64,000 nucleotides of DNA from Bacillota bacterium (GCA_023386345.1 JAEWJT010000020.1:248001-312000), one strand, 5' to 3'; counted from the first letter of the stretch, positions 1 to 8,920 are shown. Notes: generated from the letters alone by a model not told the origin. Program-made: numbers and translations.

Positions 1-1
1 C

Positions 2-1153
2 TATATACTCGACATGGGACCAGGTGCAGGAGTCAATGGAGGAGAGGTCATAGCCTTTGGTACTCTTGATGAAATCAAAAACTGTGAAAAATCAATCACA
101 GGGCAATATCTAAGCGGTAAGAAGAAAATAGAAGTGCCTAAAGAAAGAAGAAAAATAGGCGATAGATTTTTAGAAATAAAGGGTGCAAAGCAAAATAATC
201 TTAAGGATATAGATGTAAAAATTCCTCTTGGTGGATTAGTATGTGTGACGGGTGTATCCGGATCTGGAAAAAGTACACTTATTAATCAAATATTATTAAA
301 GGGATTGCAGCAAAAATTAAGCAGATCAAAGACCAAAGTAGCTAAATTTAAGGATATACTTGGGATAGAGCAAATAGATAAGGTTATAAGCATAGACCAA
401 TCTCCGATAGGACGTACTCCTCGTTCTAACCCTGCAACCTATGCAGGAGTTTTCGACATGATAAGAGATGTCTTTGCCATGACTAATGAAGCTAAATCAA
501 GAGGATATCAAAAAGGAAGATTTAGCTTTAACGTAAAAGGCGGAAGATGTGAAGCCTGTAAAGGTGACGGAATAGTAAAGATTGAAATGCACTTCTTGCC
601 AGATATTTATGTTCCTTGTGATATCTGCAAAGGAAAAAGATATAGCAGAGAAACTTTAGAGGTTAAATACAAAGGAAAAAGCATATCTGATGTCTTGGAG
701 ATGACAGTAGAGGAAGCATTACCTTTCTTTGAAAATATACCAAAGATAAAATCAAAGCTCGAAACAATGCAAGATGTTGGATTATCATATATTAAGTTAG
801 GTCAACCATCTACACAGCTATCAGGCGGAGAGGCACAAAGAATAAAATTAGCCTACGAGCTAAGCAAAAGAGGAACAGGAAAAACCTTGTATATATTAGA
901 TGAGCCAACAACAGGACTTCATATAGCAGATATACACAAGCTGATAGAAGTGTTGAACAAACTTGTAGAAGCTGGCAACTCAGTCTTGGTAATAGAACAT
1001 AACCTAGATGTTGTAAAAACAGCAGACTACATTATAGATTTAGGACCAGAAGGCGGAGACGGCGGAGGTCAAATTATAGCAAAGGGTACTCCTGAACAAG
1101 TAGCAAAAGTAAAAGGCTCATTTACAGGACAGTATTTAAAGAAATATTTATAA
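2..1153 (+). CDS. uvrA: Excinuclease ABC subunit A, C-terminal part (5' end outside window)
   Basis: DNA damage recognition ATPase of nucleotide excision repair. The frame is open from base 2, before the first ATG at 14, so this is the 3' part of a longer gene. It reads through a typical UvrA end-of-domain motif (DMGPGAG...GG) into the second ABC domain: Walker [10 protein letters not shown] near 250-276, a zinc finger of two CxxC pairs near 550-640, the ABC signature [12 protein letters not shown] near 820, and Walker [10 protein letters not shown] near 890. It ends in the usual UvrA tail (GTPEQVA...GQYL). Family assignment is secure; about 380 residues are visible of a usual 940 or so. Confidence 0.96.
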   Translation, partial: YILDMGPGAGVNGGEVIAFGTLDEIKNCEKSITGQYLSGKKKIEVPKERRKIGDRFLEIKGAKQNNLKDIDVKIPLGGLVCVTGVSGSGKSTLINQILLKGLQQKLSRSKTKVAKFKDILGIEQIDKVISIDQSPIGRTPRSNPATYAGVFDMIRDVFAMTNEAKSRGYQKGRFSFNVKGGRCEACKGDGIVKIEMHFLPDIYVPCDICKGKRYSRETLEVKYKGKSISDVLEMTVEEALPFFENIPKIKSKLETMQDVGLSYIKLGQPSTQLSGGEAQRIKLAYELSKRGTGKTLYILDEPTTGLHIADIHKLIEVLNKLVEAGNSVLVIEHNLDVVKTADYIIDLGPEGGDGGGQIIAKGTPEQVAKVKGSFTGQYLKKYL

Positions 1154-1267
1154 AATATACGTTAAAAGTATTTGAAATAAGTTTTCTTATTAAGCAATAA
1201 ATTACAGACAGTTTTAAGTTTCGTTTAAACACAAGAGATTTATATAATTTTTAAAGTAAATTTTTAT

Positions 1268-1310
1268 GAGGGAAAAGCCTAAAAATAGGATTTTCTCTTA
1301 TTTTTTTATT
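1268..1310 (+). terminator. Intrinsic terminator after uvrA
   Basis: A hairpin of about 14 pairs with one mismatch (GAGGGAAAAGCCTA with TAGGATTTTCTCTT, loop AAAA) is followed by ATTTTTTTATT. It lies 115 bases past the uvrA stop. The remainder of the 380-base gap up to 1534 is AT-rich, with no other gene seen. Confidence 0.85.
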
Positions 1311-1533
1311 ATATATATTTTTTTGCATATTAATAAAAGTACTAGCAAGAATAGACAAGAAAATATATATTTTGTCAATTAATAAGCTTTGCTTATTGAA
1401 ACAAATAGAATTTTATGGTAATATATAAAGTAAAAGTTTTGTAGTAAGTAATATGTATAAAGATAATGGACGGGCAGCTGCAGAAAACGTTATCATAATA
1501 ACTTATGCAAATAACATAGAAATGAGGATAGCT

Positions 1534-3189
1534 ATGAGCAGTAAGAAGAATAATAAAAAATTTTTAACTAGATTTAACATTAAAGATATATTATCACGTT
1601 CTACTGGAAGTACTAAGGGTTTTAGCCCGAAGAAAATAGCTTTTAGAATTTCTGCTTTATATTTATTTGCAGGAGCATTATGGATATTACTTTCAGATAG
1701 GATTCTTATTAATTCTATCATGAATAAGCAATTATTATCTACTATTAGTATGATGAAAGGCTGGTTTTACGTTTTAGTGACAGCTATTATACTTTATTTT
1801 TTAATAAAAACGTCCTTCTCAAAAATCCAATATACTGACGAGGAGCTAATAAGACACTCAGAACATTTAAAGCAGATCGCATATAAGGACTCTCTGACAG
1901 GTCTTCCTAATAGACAAGCTTTTTACGATGCAACAAAAGCTTACTTGGATAATTATCGTGATAGTAAGAATGCTTTAATAATCATTGACATAGATAATTT
2001 TAAGTACATAAATGATACACTAGGGCATGTTTTTGGAGATAAATTGATTGTAAATATTGGGGAAAGGCTGCTAGATTTATCAGATAATAATAAATCAGTT
2101 TATAGAATTGGAGGAGACGAATTTACTGTATTTGCACGTCAATACGAAGGCATCGAAGAAATTGAATCATATGCAGAGACGATACTACGTTCCTTAAATA
2201 TTCCATTTAAGATTGCTGATAGTATTTTAAATATTACAGTATCTATTGGAATTGCTTTATACCCACTTCATGGACATGATGCGGATACACTTCTTAAATG
2301 TACAGATTTAGCAATGTACAAAGCAAAATCAGTTGCTCGTGGCAGTTATTCTTTCTATAGTCAGGATATAAGCATGAAAATTCAAGAAAGAGTGATGCTT
2401 GAAAATGAACTAAGAGGTGCATTGGAGTATAAAGAGTTTAGCCTTTACTATCAGCCGCAAGTGGATATAGAGACAGGTGAGATTAATTCAGTGGAAGCAT
2501 TGCTCAGATGGAATAACAGAAAATTAGGCTTTATTTCTCCTTTAAGATTTATTGGTATAGCAGAAGATACGAATTTAATCAATCATATTGGAGAATGGGT
2601 TTTGATAAATGCGTGCAAGTTTCTTAAAAAGCTTCACGAACAAGGCTATAATAAAATTTCTGTTGCGGTAAATATCTCTATTATTCAATTGTTGCAGCAT
2701 AATTTCATAGAAAAAGTCATGAAAATTATTTCACAAATAGATATAGACCCTAAATTTATTGAATTAGAAATTACAGAATCGGTGCTAATTGAATCATATG
2801 ATGAAATCAAAGACAAGCTTATACAGCTAAAGTCAATCGGAATTAAAATAGCTCTTGATGATTTTGGCAAAGGATATTCTTCTCTTAGCTACCTTACACA
2901 TATACCTATTAACACATTGAAAATTGATAAGAGTTTTATTGATGCAATTTCAAGTGAAAATGATGACACATCACTTACAAGCATGATTATTATGATAGGG
3001 CGCAGATTGGGATTGTCTATCGTAGCTGAAGGAGTAGAAACAGAAACTCAGTTAATATATCTAAAAAAACATAATTGCCATAAAATTCAGGGATATTATT
3101 TTTGCAAGCCCTTACCGCAAGAAGAAATTATTGATTTACTCAAAAATAACATGGGACTTGATAGAACTGCAGAAAGCAGTCCGAATTAA
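1534..3189 (+). CDS. Membrane GGDEF-EAL protein (cyclic di-GMP turnover)
   Basis: Predicted to make and/or break cyclic di-GMP at the inner face of the membrane. I start it at 1534 (MSSKKNN), because GAGGAT lies just upstream; the frame also extends to an ATG at 1453 that has no ribosome site. Two hydrophobic segments near residues 30-55 and 70-95 anchor it with no recognisable extracellular sensor. The GGDEF domain keeps GGDEF (near 2110) and the DSLTGLPNR start motif. The EAL domain keeps EALLRW (near 2494), the DDFGKGYSS stretch and the KIDKSFI motif, so both domains look catalytically competent. 551 residues. It stands alone between terminators; the in vivo direction of activity cannot be told. 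Confidence 0.9.
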   Translation: MSSKKNNKKFLTRFNIKDILSRSTGSTKGFSPKKIAFRISALYLFAGALWILLSDRILINSIMNKQLLSTISMMKGWFYVLVTAIILYFLIKTSFSKIQYTDEELIRHSEHLKQIAYKDSLTGLPNRQAFYDATKAYLDNYRDSKNALIIIDIDNFKYINDTLGHVFGDKLIVNIGERLLDLSDNNKSVYRIGGDEFTVFARQYEGIEEIESYAETILRSLNIPFKIADSILNITVSIGIALYPLHGHDADTLLKCTDLAMYKAKSVARGSYSFYSQDISMKIQERVMLENELRGALEYKEFSLYYQPQVDIETGEINSVEALLRWNNRKLGFISPLRFIGIAEDTNLINHIGEWVLINACKFLKKLHEQGYNKISVAVNISIIQLLQHNFIEKVMKIISQIDIDPKFIELEITESVLIESYDEIKDKLIQLKSIGIKIALDDFGKGYSSLSYLTHIPINTLKIDKSFIDAISSENDDTSLTSMIIMIGRRLGLSIVAEGVETETQLIYLKKHNCHKIQGYYFCKPLPQEEIIDLLKNNMGLDRTAESSPN

Positions 3190-3305
3190 TATTTTATGGA
3201 AAGAAACCGTTCATCATTAATTTATTAGATTTGCTGATTTTAATAAAGATTATTTTGAGTTATTCCATTATTTTATTGGTGAAAAACATTCATATAATAC
3301 AAAAC

Positions 3306-3336
3306 AAGGGAAGATCCTAAAATAAGGACTTCCCTT
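3306..3336. terminator. Bidirectional terminator between convergent genes
   Basis: Inverted repeat AAGGGAAG-ATCCT / AGGA-CTTCCCTT lies between the convergent GGDEF-EAL gene and the glycosyltransferase gene. The run of T on the minus-strand side is modest. Confidence 0.65.
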
Positions 3337-3394
3337 GCAACATTAACTTAAAAACTTTATATTTGAAACGATATACAAATTTTATGTTAAATTA

Positions 3395-4591
3395 TTATTT
3401 AGCCTCTACAAAGCTTTGGCTTTCATAATATTCATCTAAAATAATTTCAGAAATTTCTAAAGCTGCATTTCTTTTAATAAAACTCTTTTGCTTCTCTTTG
3501 ATTTCTTTTATTTTTTTACAATTATCATCTAATAAACTTTCAACTACGCCAGGGAGCTTTTTCATATCTTTGCAAACTACACCTAAACCATATTTTAAGA
3601 TATAATCAGGATTTTTAGCCTCTTGTCCCATTAATGAACCAGTTACTATAATTGGCTTATTAAGATTTATAGCCTCCATTAATACATTCGGACTAGCTCT
3701 AACAACAAGTATATCAGCTTCCTTCATGTATTTTTTAATTTCTTTGGTAAAACCAAGTATATTTACACGAGCTCCAAATGAAGACAGCTCTTTCTCTAAA
3801 TAGCTTTTTAATATCTTGTTATTTCCAGCAATAATTGTAACATGGCTATTTTTTGATTTTAAAAGTGCTTCTGTAATTTTAAGAATTTGTGCTGAACCTT
3901 GACTGCCACTTACAATAAGGAAGTTTAATTTCTCTTTTATTGCAAATTCATAGGATGTTTCATTAGAAACTTCTTTTTCTGATGATATTTCACAAAATTC
4001 TGCTCTTACTGGAAAACCTGTGAGTTTTAATTTTTTATCTGAAAGCCCTGCTGAAAGCATTGTCTGCTTTGATTCAATAGATGGGCAGATAGTACAGGTT
4101 GAACGCTTGTCCCCCCATAAGAGGGCTACATTATCAAGATCTGCTATAACAGGGATGAATGGTATATCTAGGTTATTTTTTCTAAGAACATTTAACACAG
4201 AACCCAAAAAGAGTGCATGAACTGATACGATAATATCAGGCTGTACTTCTTCAATGCACTTCATAAGCTTTTTCTTTATCATAAAGCTAAAAATTGAGAC
4301 AGCAGGACGAACCATGAAATCACCAAGCTTATAGACAAAAGACCATAAAGCAGGTGTATATACAGCAAAAAAATTGTATGAATTCCCAGTCAAAGTCATT
4401 AACTTGCTTCCTAGTGAGAAACTATCTATAACACTAAATTCAATATTTGGCTCTAAAATTTTCAGTTGATGCTTTAAAGACTCGGTGATACTTTTGTGCC
4501 CTGAGCCTGTCTTATCTGCGGATAGAAACATAATTTTAAGATTAGGATTCTTTCCGCTGTTTTTATTTGTTTCTAAAATTGCTTGTTCCAT
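3395..4591 (-). CDS. Glycosyltransferase of the MGDG synthase / UgtP type
   Basis: Likely transfers a sugar from a nucleotide sugar to a lipid acceptor such as diacylglycerol at the cytoplasmic face of the membrane. Residues 17-35 contain the MGDG-synthase N-terminal motif (FLSADKTGSGHKS). The N-terminal half matches that fold, and the C-terminal half is GT28-like, with a VSGSQGSAQ donor loop and RASPNVLMEA near residue 300. 398 residues fits the family (about 370-390). GGAGGT sits 5 bases before the ATG. It follows the CrtO-like acyltransferase by 27 bases on the same strand, which suggests the two act on one glycolipid. The acceptor is unknown; peptidoglycan MurG is less likely because the N-terminal domain is of the MGDG type. 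Confidence 0.8.
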   Translation of the reverse strand: MEQAILETNKNSGKNPNLKIMFLSADKTGSGHKSITESLKHQLKILEPNIEFSVIDSFSLGSKLMTLTGNSYNFFAVYTPALWSFVYKLGDFMVRPAVSIFSFMIKKKLMKCIEEVQPDIIVSVHALFLGSVLNVLRKNNLDIPFIPVIADLDNVALLWGDKRSTCTICPSIESKQTMLSAGLSDKKLKLTGFPVRAEFCEISSEKEVSNETSYEFAIKEKLNFLIVSGSQGSAQILKITEALLKSKNSHVTIIAGNNKILKSYLEKELSSFGARVNILGFTKEIKKYMKEADILVVRASPNVLMEAINLNKPIIVTGSLMGQEAKNPDYILKYGLGVVCKDMKKLPGVVESLLDDNCKKIKEIKEKQKSFIKRNAALEISEIILDEYYESQSFVEAK

Positions 4592-4618
4592 ATATTACCT
4601 CCAATATGAAGCTTGTTT

Positions 4619-5122
4619 TTAGCTCTCAGCTTCTTTAAGTTTTGTACGCTCTTCTTTTTCAGCGTTCTTTTGCATAACATTAATGATCCTTGGTCGATTA
4701 AATCGCTGTATCATAATATAAGGAACATTCAAAATAACAGCTAAAATAAATATAAAATTTTCCATATCATCGTTAAACCAAGATGAAAATACAACAACTG
4801 ATATCACTATCATCCAGTGGCACATCTCTGAACGACATGATTCAACTATATACTTTTTTAAATATTCCACATTAAACGAAGGGAGTTTCTTTTTTGGAAA
4901 GTTTCTTTTAATAATGTCACTTAATTCTGGCAATCTATCTTTCCACTTCTTTATGTTAAAAAATTTCTGATATACAGTACCCCCATGTTCCCACTTTCTT
5001 TCTTTAAATAACCATTTGGTATATATAAAAATAGTTTCAGGCAGAATTAGAGACACTGCAGTATTGAGCATTGATAATAGTGCAAATAATAATATGTTCC
5101 TAGAAAATACAAAGTTTTCCAC
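4619..5122 (-). CDS. CrtO-like membrane acyltransferase
   Basis: Small membrane protein, 167 residues from a GTG start with AAGGAG 8-9 bases upstream. It matches the family of staphylococcal CrtO, which esterifies the sugar of the carotenoid staphyloxanthin. Shared blocks seen by eye are the LPE...K...HGG...F.IKKWKDRLPE region (about 28-70), ESCRSEMCHW (about 94-103), which holds the conserved R-E-HW, and NVPYIMIQRFNRPR (about 132-145). Hydrophobic segments lie near 8-28, 103-120 and 120-140. No carotenoid genes are present, so the natural substrate is probably another glycolipid made by the neighbouring glycosyltransferase. Family call is good; substrate is inference. Confidence 0.72.
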   Translation of the reverse strand: MENFVFSRNILLFALLSMLNTAVSLILPETIFIYTKWLFKERKWEHGGTVYQKFFNIKKWKDRLPELSDIIKRNFPKKKLPSFNVEYLKKYIVESCRSEMCHWMIVISVVVFSSWFNDDMENFIFILAVILNVPYIMIQRFNRPRIINVMQKNAEKEERTKLKEAES

Positions 5123-5241
5123 GATAATTTCACTCCTTATTAGAATATTGAAAAGATAAACATTTGTTAGAGCTTAATCTTCTCACCTTTAGCTCAGAGA
5201 ACAAATACAATGCTGCAAATATAATTAATTCCTATAAAAAC

Positions 5242-5700
5242 TTAAGCTTCACATGCTAATTTTCCAGCGAACTCCTCTCGCAAGAGATAAATGTACTTTC
5301 CAAGTATCTCTACGCATGTCTGTATTTCTACCTCTGACATTTTCGAAATTGCTCTTTGTTCTGCTTCATATGTATGCAAAACATTATTTTTTCCAAATTC
5401 TTTTCCAGCATCAGTTAAACGAATGATTTTACGATTGCGAGTACCAGGAATTGCTTCTAAATATACATAGCCTTTTTTAGTTAAATTTGCTATAACAGAG
5501 TTGACTGTTTGCTTAGGCAAGGACCACATACTGCTGATACTTTGCTGAGTATATTCACCATTTGAAATCATTAGAGCATATAATACTCTAAATTCATTGT
5601 CAGAAATTCCGAATTTAATTGCAATATGACGATATAAGGCACTTAGCTCTTTTTCTTGCTGCCTTAAAATTCCAAGTTGGTTTTTAATTTTATCATTCAT
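5242..5700 (-). CDS. MarR-family transcriptional regulator
   Basis: 152-residue winged-helix regulator; the recognition-helix region (QQSISSMWSLPKQTVNSVIANLTKKGYV) and the wing (GTRNRKIIRLTDAGKE) are typical. AGGAGG lies 8 bases before the ATG. It is the first gene of the minus-strand group with the CrtO-like acyltransferase and glycosyltransferase. The 119-base gap to the acyltransferase gene shows no terminator, so co-transcription is likely. Its own promoter carries a palindrome in the spacer, which suggests autoregulation. The ligand is unknown. Confidence 0.85.
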   Translation of the reverse strand: MNDKIKNQLGILRQQEKELSALYRHIAIKFGISDNEFRVLYALMISNGEYTQQSISSMWSLPKQTVNSVIANLTKKGYVYLEAIPGTRNRKIIRLTDAGKEFGKNNVLHTYEAEQRAISKMSEVEIQTCVEILGKYIYLLREEFAGKLACEA

Positions 5701-5799
5701 TCAAATCGCCTCCTTATTTATTAAATTCTGTTTAAATTAGTTTTATTTTTAATATAGTATTTTATATAATTTATAATGTGTACAACTACGAACAATTGT

Positions 5800-5828
5800 A
5801 TTATAGTCCGAAATCGGATACTTGTCAA
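5800..5828 (-). promoter_or_regulatory. Promoter with embedded palindrome for the MarR operon
   Basis: On the minus strand TTGACA (5828-5823), a 17-base spacer and TATAAT (5805-5800) form a full consensus promoter. The spacer holds the palindrome TCCGAAATCGGA (5807-5818), placed where a bound dimer would block RNA polymerase. It is a good candidate operator for the MarR protein it drives. Confidence 0.8.
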
Positions 5829-5950
5829 GTACATTAAATAAAAATGTTATTGCTAAGATTTGCTTTTAGTAATGCAATATAAAAAATGGCATAGCATTAA
5901 ATAAGGTATACTATTAAAAATTGTATAAAATTTATTTTGAACAGACAAAT

Positions 5951-5989
5951 AATTAGCCTTATCAGTTCATTTTACTGAATTAGCCTTAT
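5951..5989 (+). repeat. Short direct repeat in the divergent intergenic region
   Basis: AATTAGCCTTAT occurs at 5951-5962 and again at 5978-5989, flanking a TCAGT/ACTGA inverted repeat. It lies between the MarR promoter and the metal-resistance promoter. No function is assigned. Confidence 0.5.
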
Positions 5990-6024
5990 AATTTTATTTT
6001 TTTGATTTTATTTTATTTTTGCTA

Positions 6025-6087
6025 TTGACATTATACTATAAAAGTATTATACTACTATTAGATTAATAAAACGATTGTTTAATCGTT
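6025..6087 (+). promoter_or_regulatory. Promoter and operator of the metal-efflux operon
   Basis: TTGACA (6025-6030), 17-base spacer, TATACT (6048-6053). Just downstream of the expected start is the perfect inverted repeat AACGATT-GTTT-AATCGTT (6070-6087), positioned as a repressor operator. The ArsR-family gene convergent to this operon is the likely regulator. Confidence 0.8.
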
Positions 6088-6129
6088 GAATTGTTAAAAT
6101 AAATAGACTTAAAAAAAGGAGTGAGTAAT

Positions 6130-6348
6130 ATGAAAAAAACAATTAAATTACAAGATTTAGACTGTGCTAACTGTGCAGCGAAAATAGAAAACGCAATTTC
6201 ACAAATAGAGGGCGTAGACAGCGTTAAAGTAAATTTTATGACGCAAAAAATGATATTTGAAGCAGCTGATGATAAATTTGAAGAACTTTTAAATCAAGCA
6301 AAAAAAGTTGCTAATAAAATCGAGAAAGATCTTGTGTTTTTAGTATAA
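6130..6348 (+). CDS. HMA-domain metal-binding protein (metallochaperone)
   Basis: 72-residue single heavy-metal-associated domain: the DLDCANCAAKIE motif supplies the metal-binding CxxC, and the rest follows the beta-alpha-beta pattern. I choose ATG 6130 because AAGGAG sits 8 bases upstream; an in-frame GTG at 6121 overlaps that site. It precedes the P-type ATPase gene, whose own N-terminus has no HMA domain. The DCANC form is typical of Zn/Cd/Pb ATPases, so this looks like the pump's metal-binding domain supplied as a separate protein. Confidence 0.88.
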   Translation: MKKTIKLQDLDCANCAAKIENAISQIEGVDSVKVNFMTQKMIFEAADDKFEELLNQAKKVANKIEKDLVFLV

Positions 6349-6355
6349 TTAATTA

Positions 6356-6396
6356 TTAAAATGGCGGCGGATGTATAAATTCCGCTGCTATTTTAA
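6356..6396 (+). other. Intercistronic hairpin between chaperone and ATPase genes
   Basis: TTAAAATGGCGGCGGAT pairs with ATTCCGCTGCTATTTTAA (two G-U pairs). No T-run follows before the ATPase ribosome site AGGAGG, so it is more likely an mRNA-stabilising or partial-attenuation structure that sets the ratio of the two proteins than a full terminator. Confidence 0.6.
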
Positions 6397-6414
6397 CAAA
6401 AGGAGGATTAAAAG

Positions 6415-8307
6415 ATGAATAAGAAAGAGAAACAGCTTCTGATGAGAATTATAATAGCAGGGGCAATATTTTTTTTAGCAATACCTATTCACAATAGTGA
6501 GAAGCTTGGATTGACGTTTTTACAAGCACCTATTTTTAAATATATAGAATTTTCAGCTTTTCTTATAGCCTACATTATTATAGGTGGAGAAATTGTACTA
6601 AGGGCTTTGAGAAATATCAAAAGCGGTCAAGTTTTTGATGAAAACTTTTTGATGAGCATTGCTACAATTGGAGCATTTATACTTGGAGAATATGCAGAGG
6701 GCGTTGCAGTTATGCTGTTTTATCAAGTGGGAGAATTATTTCAGTCATATGCAGTTTCGCGTTCTCGACGCTCTATAGCTGAACTTATGGACATTCGTCC
6801 TGACTATGCAAATGTAATGAAGGATGGAAAATTAATTCAAGTAGACCCAGATGATGTGGCGATAGGAGATACGATTGTTGTTAAAGCTGGGGAACGTATA
6901 CCACTTGACGGAGTTGTTACAGATGGTCGTTCTGCTTTGGATACATCAGCTCTTACAGGAGAATCAGTTCCGCGTGATGTTGATATCGGTGACAGTGTTA
7001 TTAGCGGATGTATCAATCAGACTGGAAAATTAACTATTGAAGTAACAAAGATTTTTGGAGAGTCAACTGTTTCAAAGATTTTAGAGCTTGTTGAAAATGC
7101 TTCTGATAAGAAGAGCAAGAGTGAAAACTTTATTACTAAATTTGCTCGTTATTATACACCGATTGTAGTTTATGCAGCTATAGCACTTGCTGTCATACCA
7201 TCACTTATTATCGGGGCATCGTCCATGGAGGTATGGAAAGTCTGGATTTACAGAGCGCTTTCATTCCTTGTAATTTCATGTCCTTGTGCCTTGGTTATAT
7301 CTGTTCCTCTTAGCTTTTTCGGTGGAATAGGCGGAGCTTCTAAGTCCGGTGTTTTAGTTAAAGGAAGTAACTACTTAGAAATGCTTGCTGATACAGAGAT
7401 AGTAGTATTTGATAAAACTGGCACGCTAACAAAAGGAAATTTCGTTGTAAGTGAAGTTAATGCTATCAATATGAGTAAAGATGAATTAATTGAAATAGCA
7501 GCATATGCTGAGGATTACTCAAGTCATCCGATTGCAGCAAGCATAAAAAAAGCTTATGGCAAGACGATAGACTCCTCAATAATAAAGGATATTGAAGAAA
7601 TAGCAGGTCACGGTGTGCAAGCTACTATTAATGGTAAGATAATCCTTGCAGGTAATATTAAATTAATGAAAGTTAAAAATATTAAGTATGATGAAACAAC
7701 ATTTGTAGGTACTATTGTTCATATTGCAATTGATGGCGTATATGAAGGAAATATTGTTATATCTGATGAGATTAAGGCAGACTCTGCTCAAGCAATACAT
7801 GATCTTAAATTAGCGGGTGTTAAGCAAACAGTAATGCTTACAGGTGATGCTGATACTGTCGGTAAAAAGGTAGCTGGTCAATTAGGTTTAGATAAAGCAT
7901 ATACAGAATTATTGCCTGGTGATAAGGTAGATAAGCTTGAAGAGTTAATGAAGCAAAAGAATCCAAAGGCAATGCTTGCATTTGTAGGTGACGGAATAAA
8001 TGATGCTCCAGTTTTAGCGAGAGCAGATGTTGGGATTGCTATGGGTGGACTTGGTTCGGACGCAGCCATAGAAGCAGCAGATGTTGTAATTATGACTGAT
8101 GAGCCTTCAAAAATTGCCACAGTAATGAAAATAAGCAGAAAAACCTTGCGTATCGTAAAACAAAATATTATCTTTGCATTAGGAGTTAAAGCAATAGTTT
8201 TGATACTTGGAGCTTTGGGATATACCGATATGTGGGGAGCTGTATTTGCAGATGTTGGAGTTTCAGTAATTGCTATACTAAATTCTGTTCGCGCACTTAA
8301 GGTGTAA
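6415..8307 (+). CDS. P1B-type heavy-metal efflux ATPase (Zn/Cd/Pb type)
   Basis: Membrane pump driven by ATP. It has the phosphatase loop ALTGESVPR, the ion-channel motif SCPCALV (CPC) in the sixth helix, the phosphorylation motif DKTGTLTKG, the P1B HP motif (SSHP), and the hinge GDGINDAPVL. 630 residues; it starts directly with membrane helices and lacks an N-terminal HMA domain, which is encoded separately upstream. CPC together with the DCANC-type chaperone and an ArsR regulator favours zinc, cadmium or lead over copper. Closest named relatives are CadA/ZntA/ZiaA, but I give no symbol because the metal is inferred. Confidence 0.92.
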   Translation: MNKKEKQLLMRIIIAGAIFFLAIPIHNSEKLGLTFLQAPIFKYIEFSAFLIAYIIIGGEIVLRALRNIKSGQVFDENFLMSIATIGAFILGEYAEGVAVMLFYQVGELFQSYAVSRSRRSIAELMDIRPDYANVMKDGKLIQVDPDDVAIGDTIVVKAGERIPLDGVVTDGRSALDTSALTGESVPRDVDIGDSVISGCINQTGKLTIEVTKIFGESTVSKILELVENASDKKSKSENFITKFARYYTPIVVYAAIALAVIPSLIIGASSMEVWKVWIYRALSFLVISCPCALVISVPLSFFGGIGGASKSGVLVKGSNYLEMLADTEIVVFDKTGTLTKGNFVVSEVNAINMSKDELIEIAAYAEDYSSHPIAASIKKAYGKTIDSSIIKDIEEIAGHGVQATINGKIILAGNIKLMKVKNIKYDETTFVGTIVHIAIDGVYEGNIVISDEIKADSAQAIHDLKLAGVKQTVMLTGDADTVGKKVAGQLGLDKAYTELLPGDKVDKLEELMKQKNPKAMLAFVGDGINDAPVLARADVGIAMGGLGSDAAIEAADVVIMTDEPSKIATVMKISRKTLRIVKQNIIFALGVKAIVLILGALGYTDMWGAVFADVGVSVIAILNSVRALKV

Positions 8308-8322
8308 AAGTAAATAGTTAAT

Positions 8323-8374
8323 AGTGTACTAAAAGTAATTATTGTAGTGAGTTATATTTTACTTTTAGTACACT
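8323..8374. terminator. Bidirectional terminator between ATPase and ArsR genes
   Basis: Sixteen-base perfect inverted repeat, AGTGTACTAAAAGTAA at 8323-8338 and its complement at 8359-8374, between two convergent genes. Confidence 0.75.
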
Positions 8375-8380
8375 CTCAAT

Positions 8381-8776
8381 TTAACAACAATCACAATCCT
8401 TATGTTCAACAATCCCCTTATTAGGACAAGAAATTTGGAAAAAATCATCTATCATTTTATGAGTTAGATTAGCTACTTCGGTATCAGCTAATTTGTAATA
8501 TACCTCTTTGCCGTCACGTCTGCTTGTTATTAGTCCGCTAAGCTTTAAGGACTTTAGGTGATGAGATACTGCAGCAGTACTCATACCAATTGCAGCAGCT
8601 ATATTAATTCCACACTCCTCACAGTGGCTTAAAAGCCACAAAATACGAAGCCTAGTGCTATCGCAAAGCTGTTGGAAAACAACTGAGGCATCTGAAAAAT
8701 TCTTTTCATCGGGCATTTTATTAAGAATTGTCTCCAATCTTTGACCATGATTATGAGGTAAAACCTTTTTATCCAT
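8381..8776 (-). CDS. ArsR/SmtB-family metal-responsive repressor
   Basis: Winged-helix repressor of about 131 residues. The start at 8776 (MDKKVLPHNHG) is chosen because GGGAG lies 7 bases upstream; the frame extends six codons further to an ATG that would overlap that site. It shows the ELCDSTRLRILWLL-like helix, the motif LSHCEECG around the alpha-3 region (a CxxC metal-thiolate site as in CadC), the recognition helix STAAVSHHLKSLK, and a C-terminal HKDCDCC tail with more thiolates. This fits Cd/Pb/Zn sensing and control of the convergent efflux ATPase. Confidence 0.88.
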   Translation of the reverse strand: MDKKVLPHNHGQRLETILNKMPDEKNFSDASVVFQQLCDSTRLRILWLLSHCEECGINIAAAIGMSTAAVSHHLKSLKLSGLITSRRDGKEVYYKLADTEVANLTHKMIDDFFQISCPNKGIVEHKDCDCC

Positions 8777-8847
8777 GTGTATACTCCCTTTCATATTTAT
8801 ACAATTCTATAAGTACATTAATATAATTTTTATTTTAGTTTTTCATA

Positions 8848-8920
8848 GAATAGTTTAAACTATTCAAATTAAACGAGCATTTTGTCATTCAATTATATTC
8901 TATTATTATAAATCTGTCAA
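8848..8920 (-). promoter_or_regulatory. Consensus promoter and palindrome of the ArsR gene
   Basis: Minus strand: TTGACA (8920-8915), 17-base spacer, TATAAT (8897-8892). The 18-base perfect palindrome GAATAGTTTAAACTATTC (8848-8865) follows the predicted start by about 20 bases and is a likely autoregulatory operator. This occupies most of the 360-base gap to the next gene. A weaker plus-strand promoter (TTGCTA, 16 bases, TATAAT at 9074-9079) serves the gene at 9136. Confidence 0.8.

Noticed and set aside
1468..1497. Hairpin near the upstream ATG of the first GGDEF-EAL gene, considered as a cyclic di-GMP riboswitch
   Set aside because: None of the conserved GEMM or type II aptamer sequences are present.
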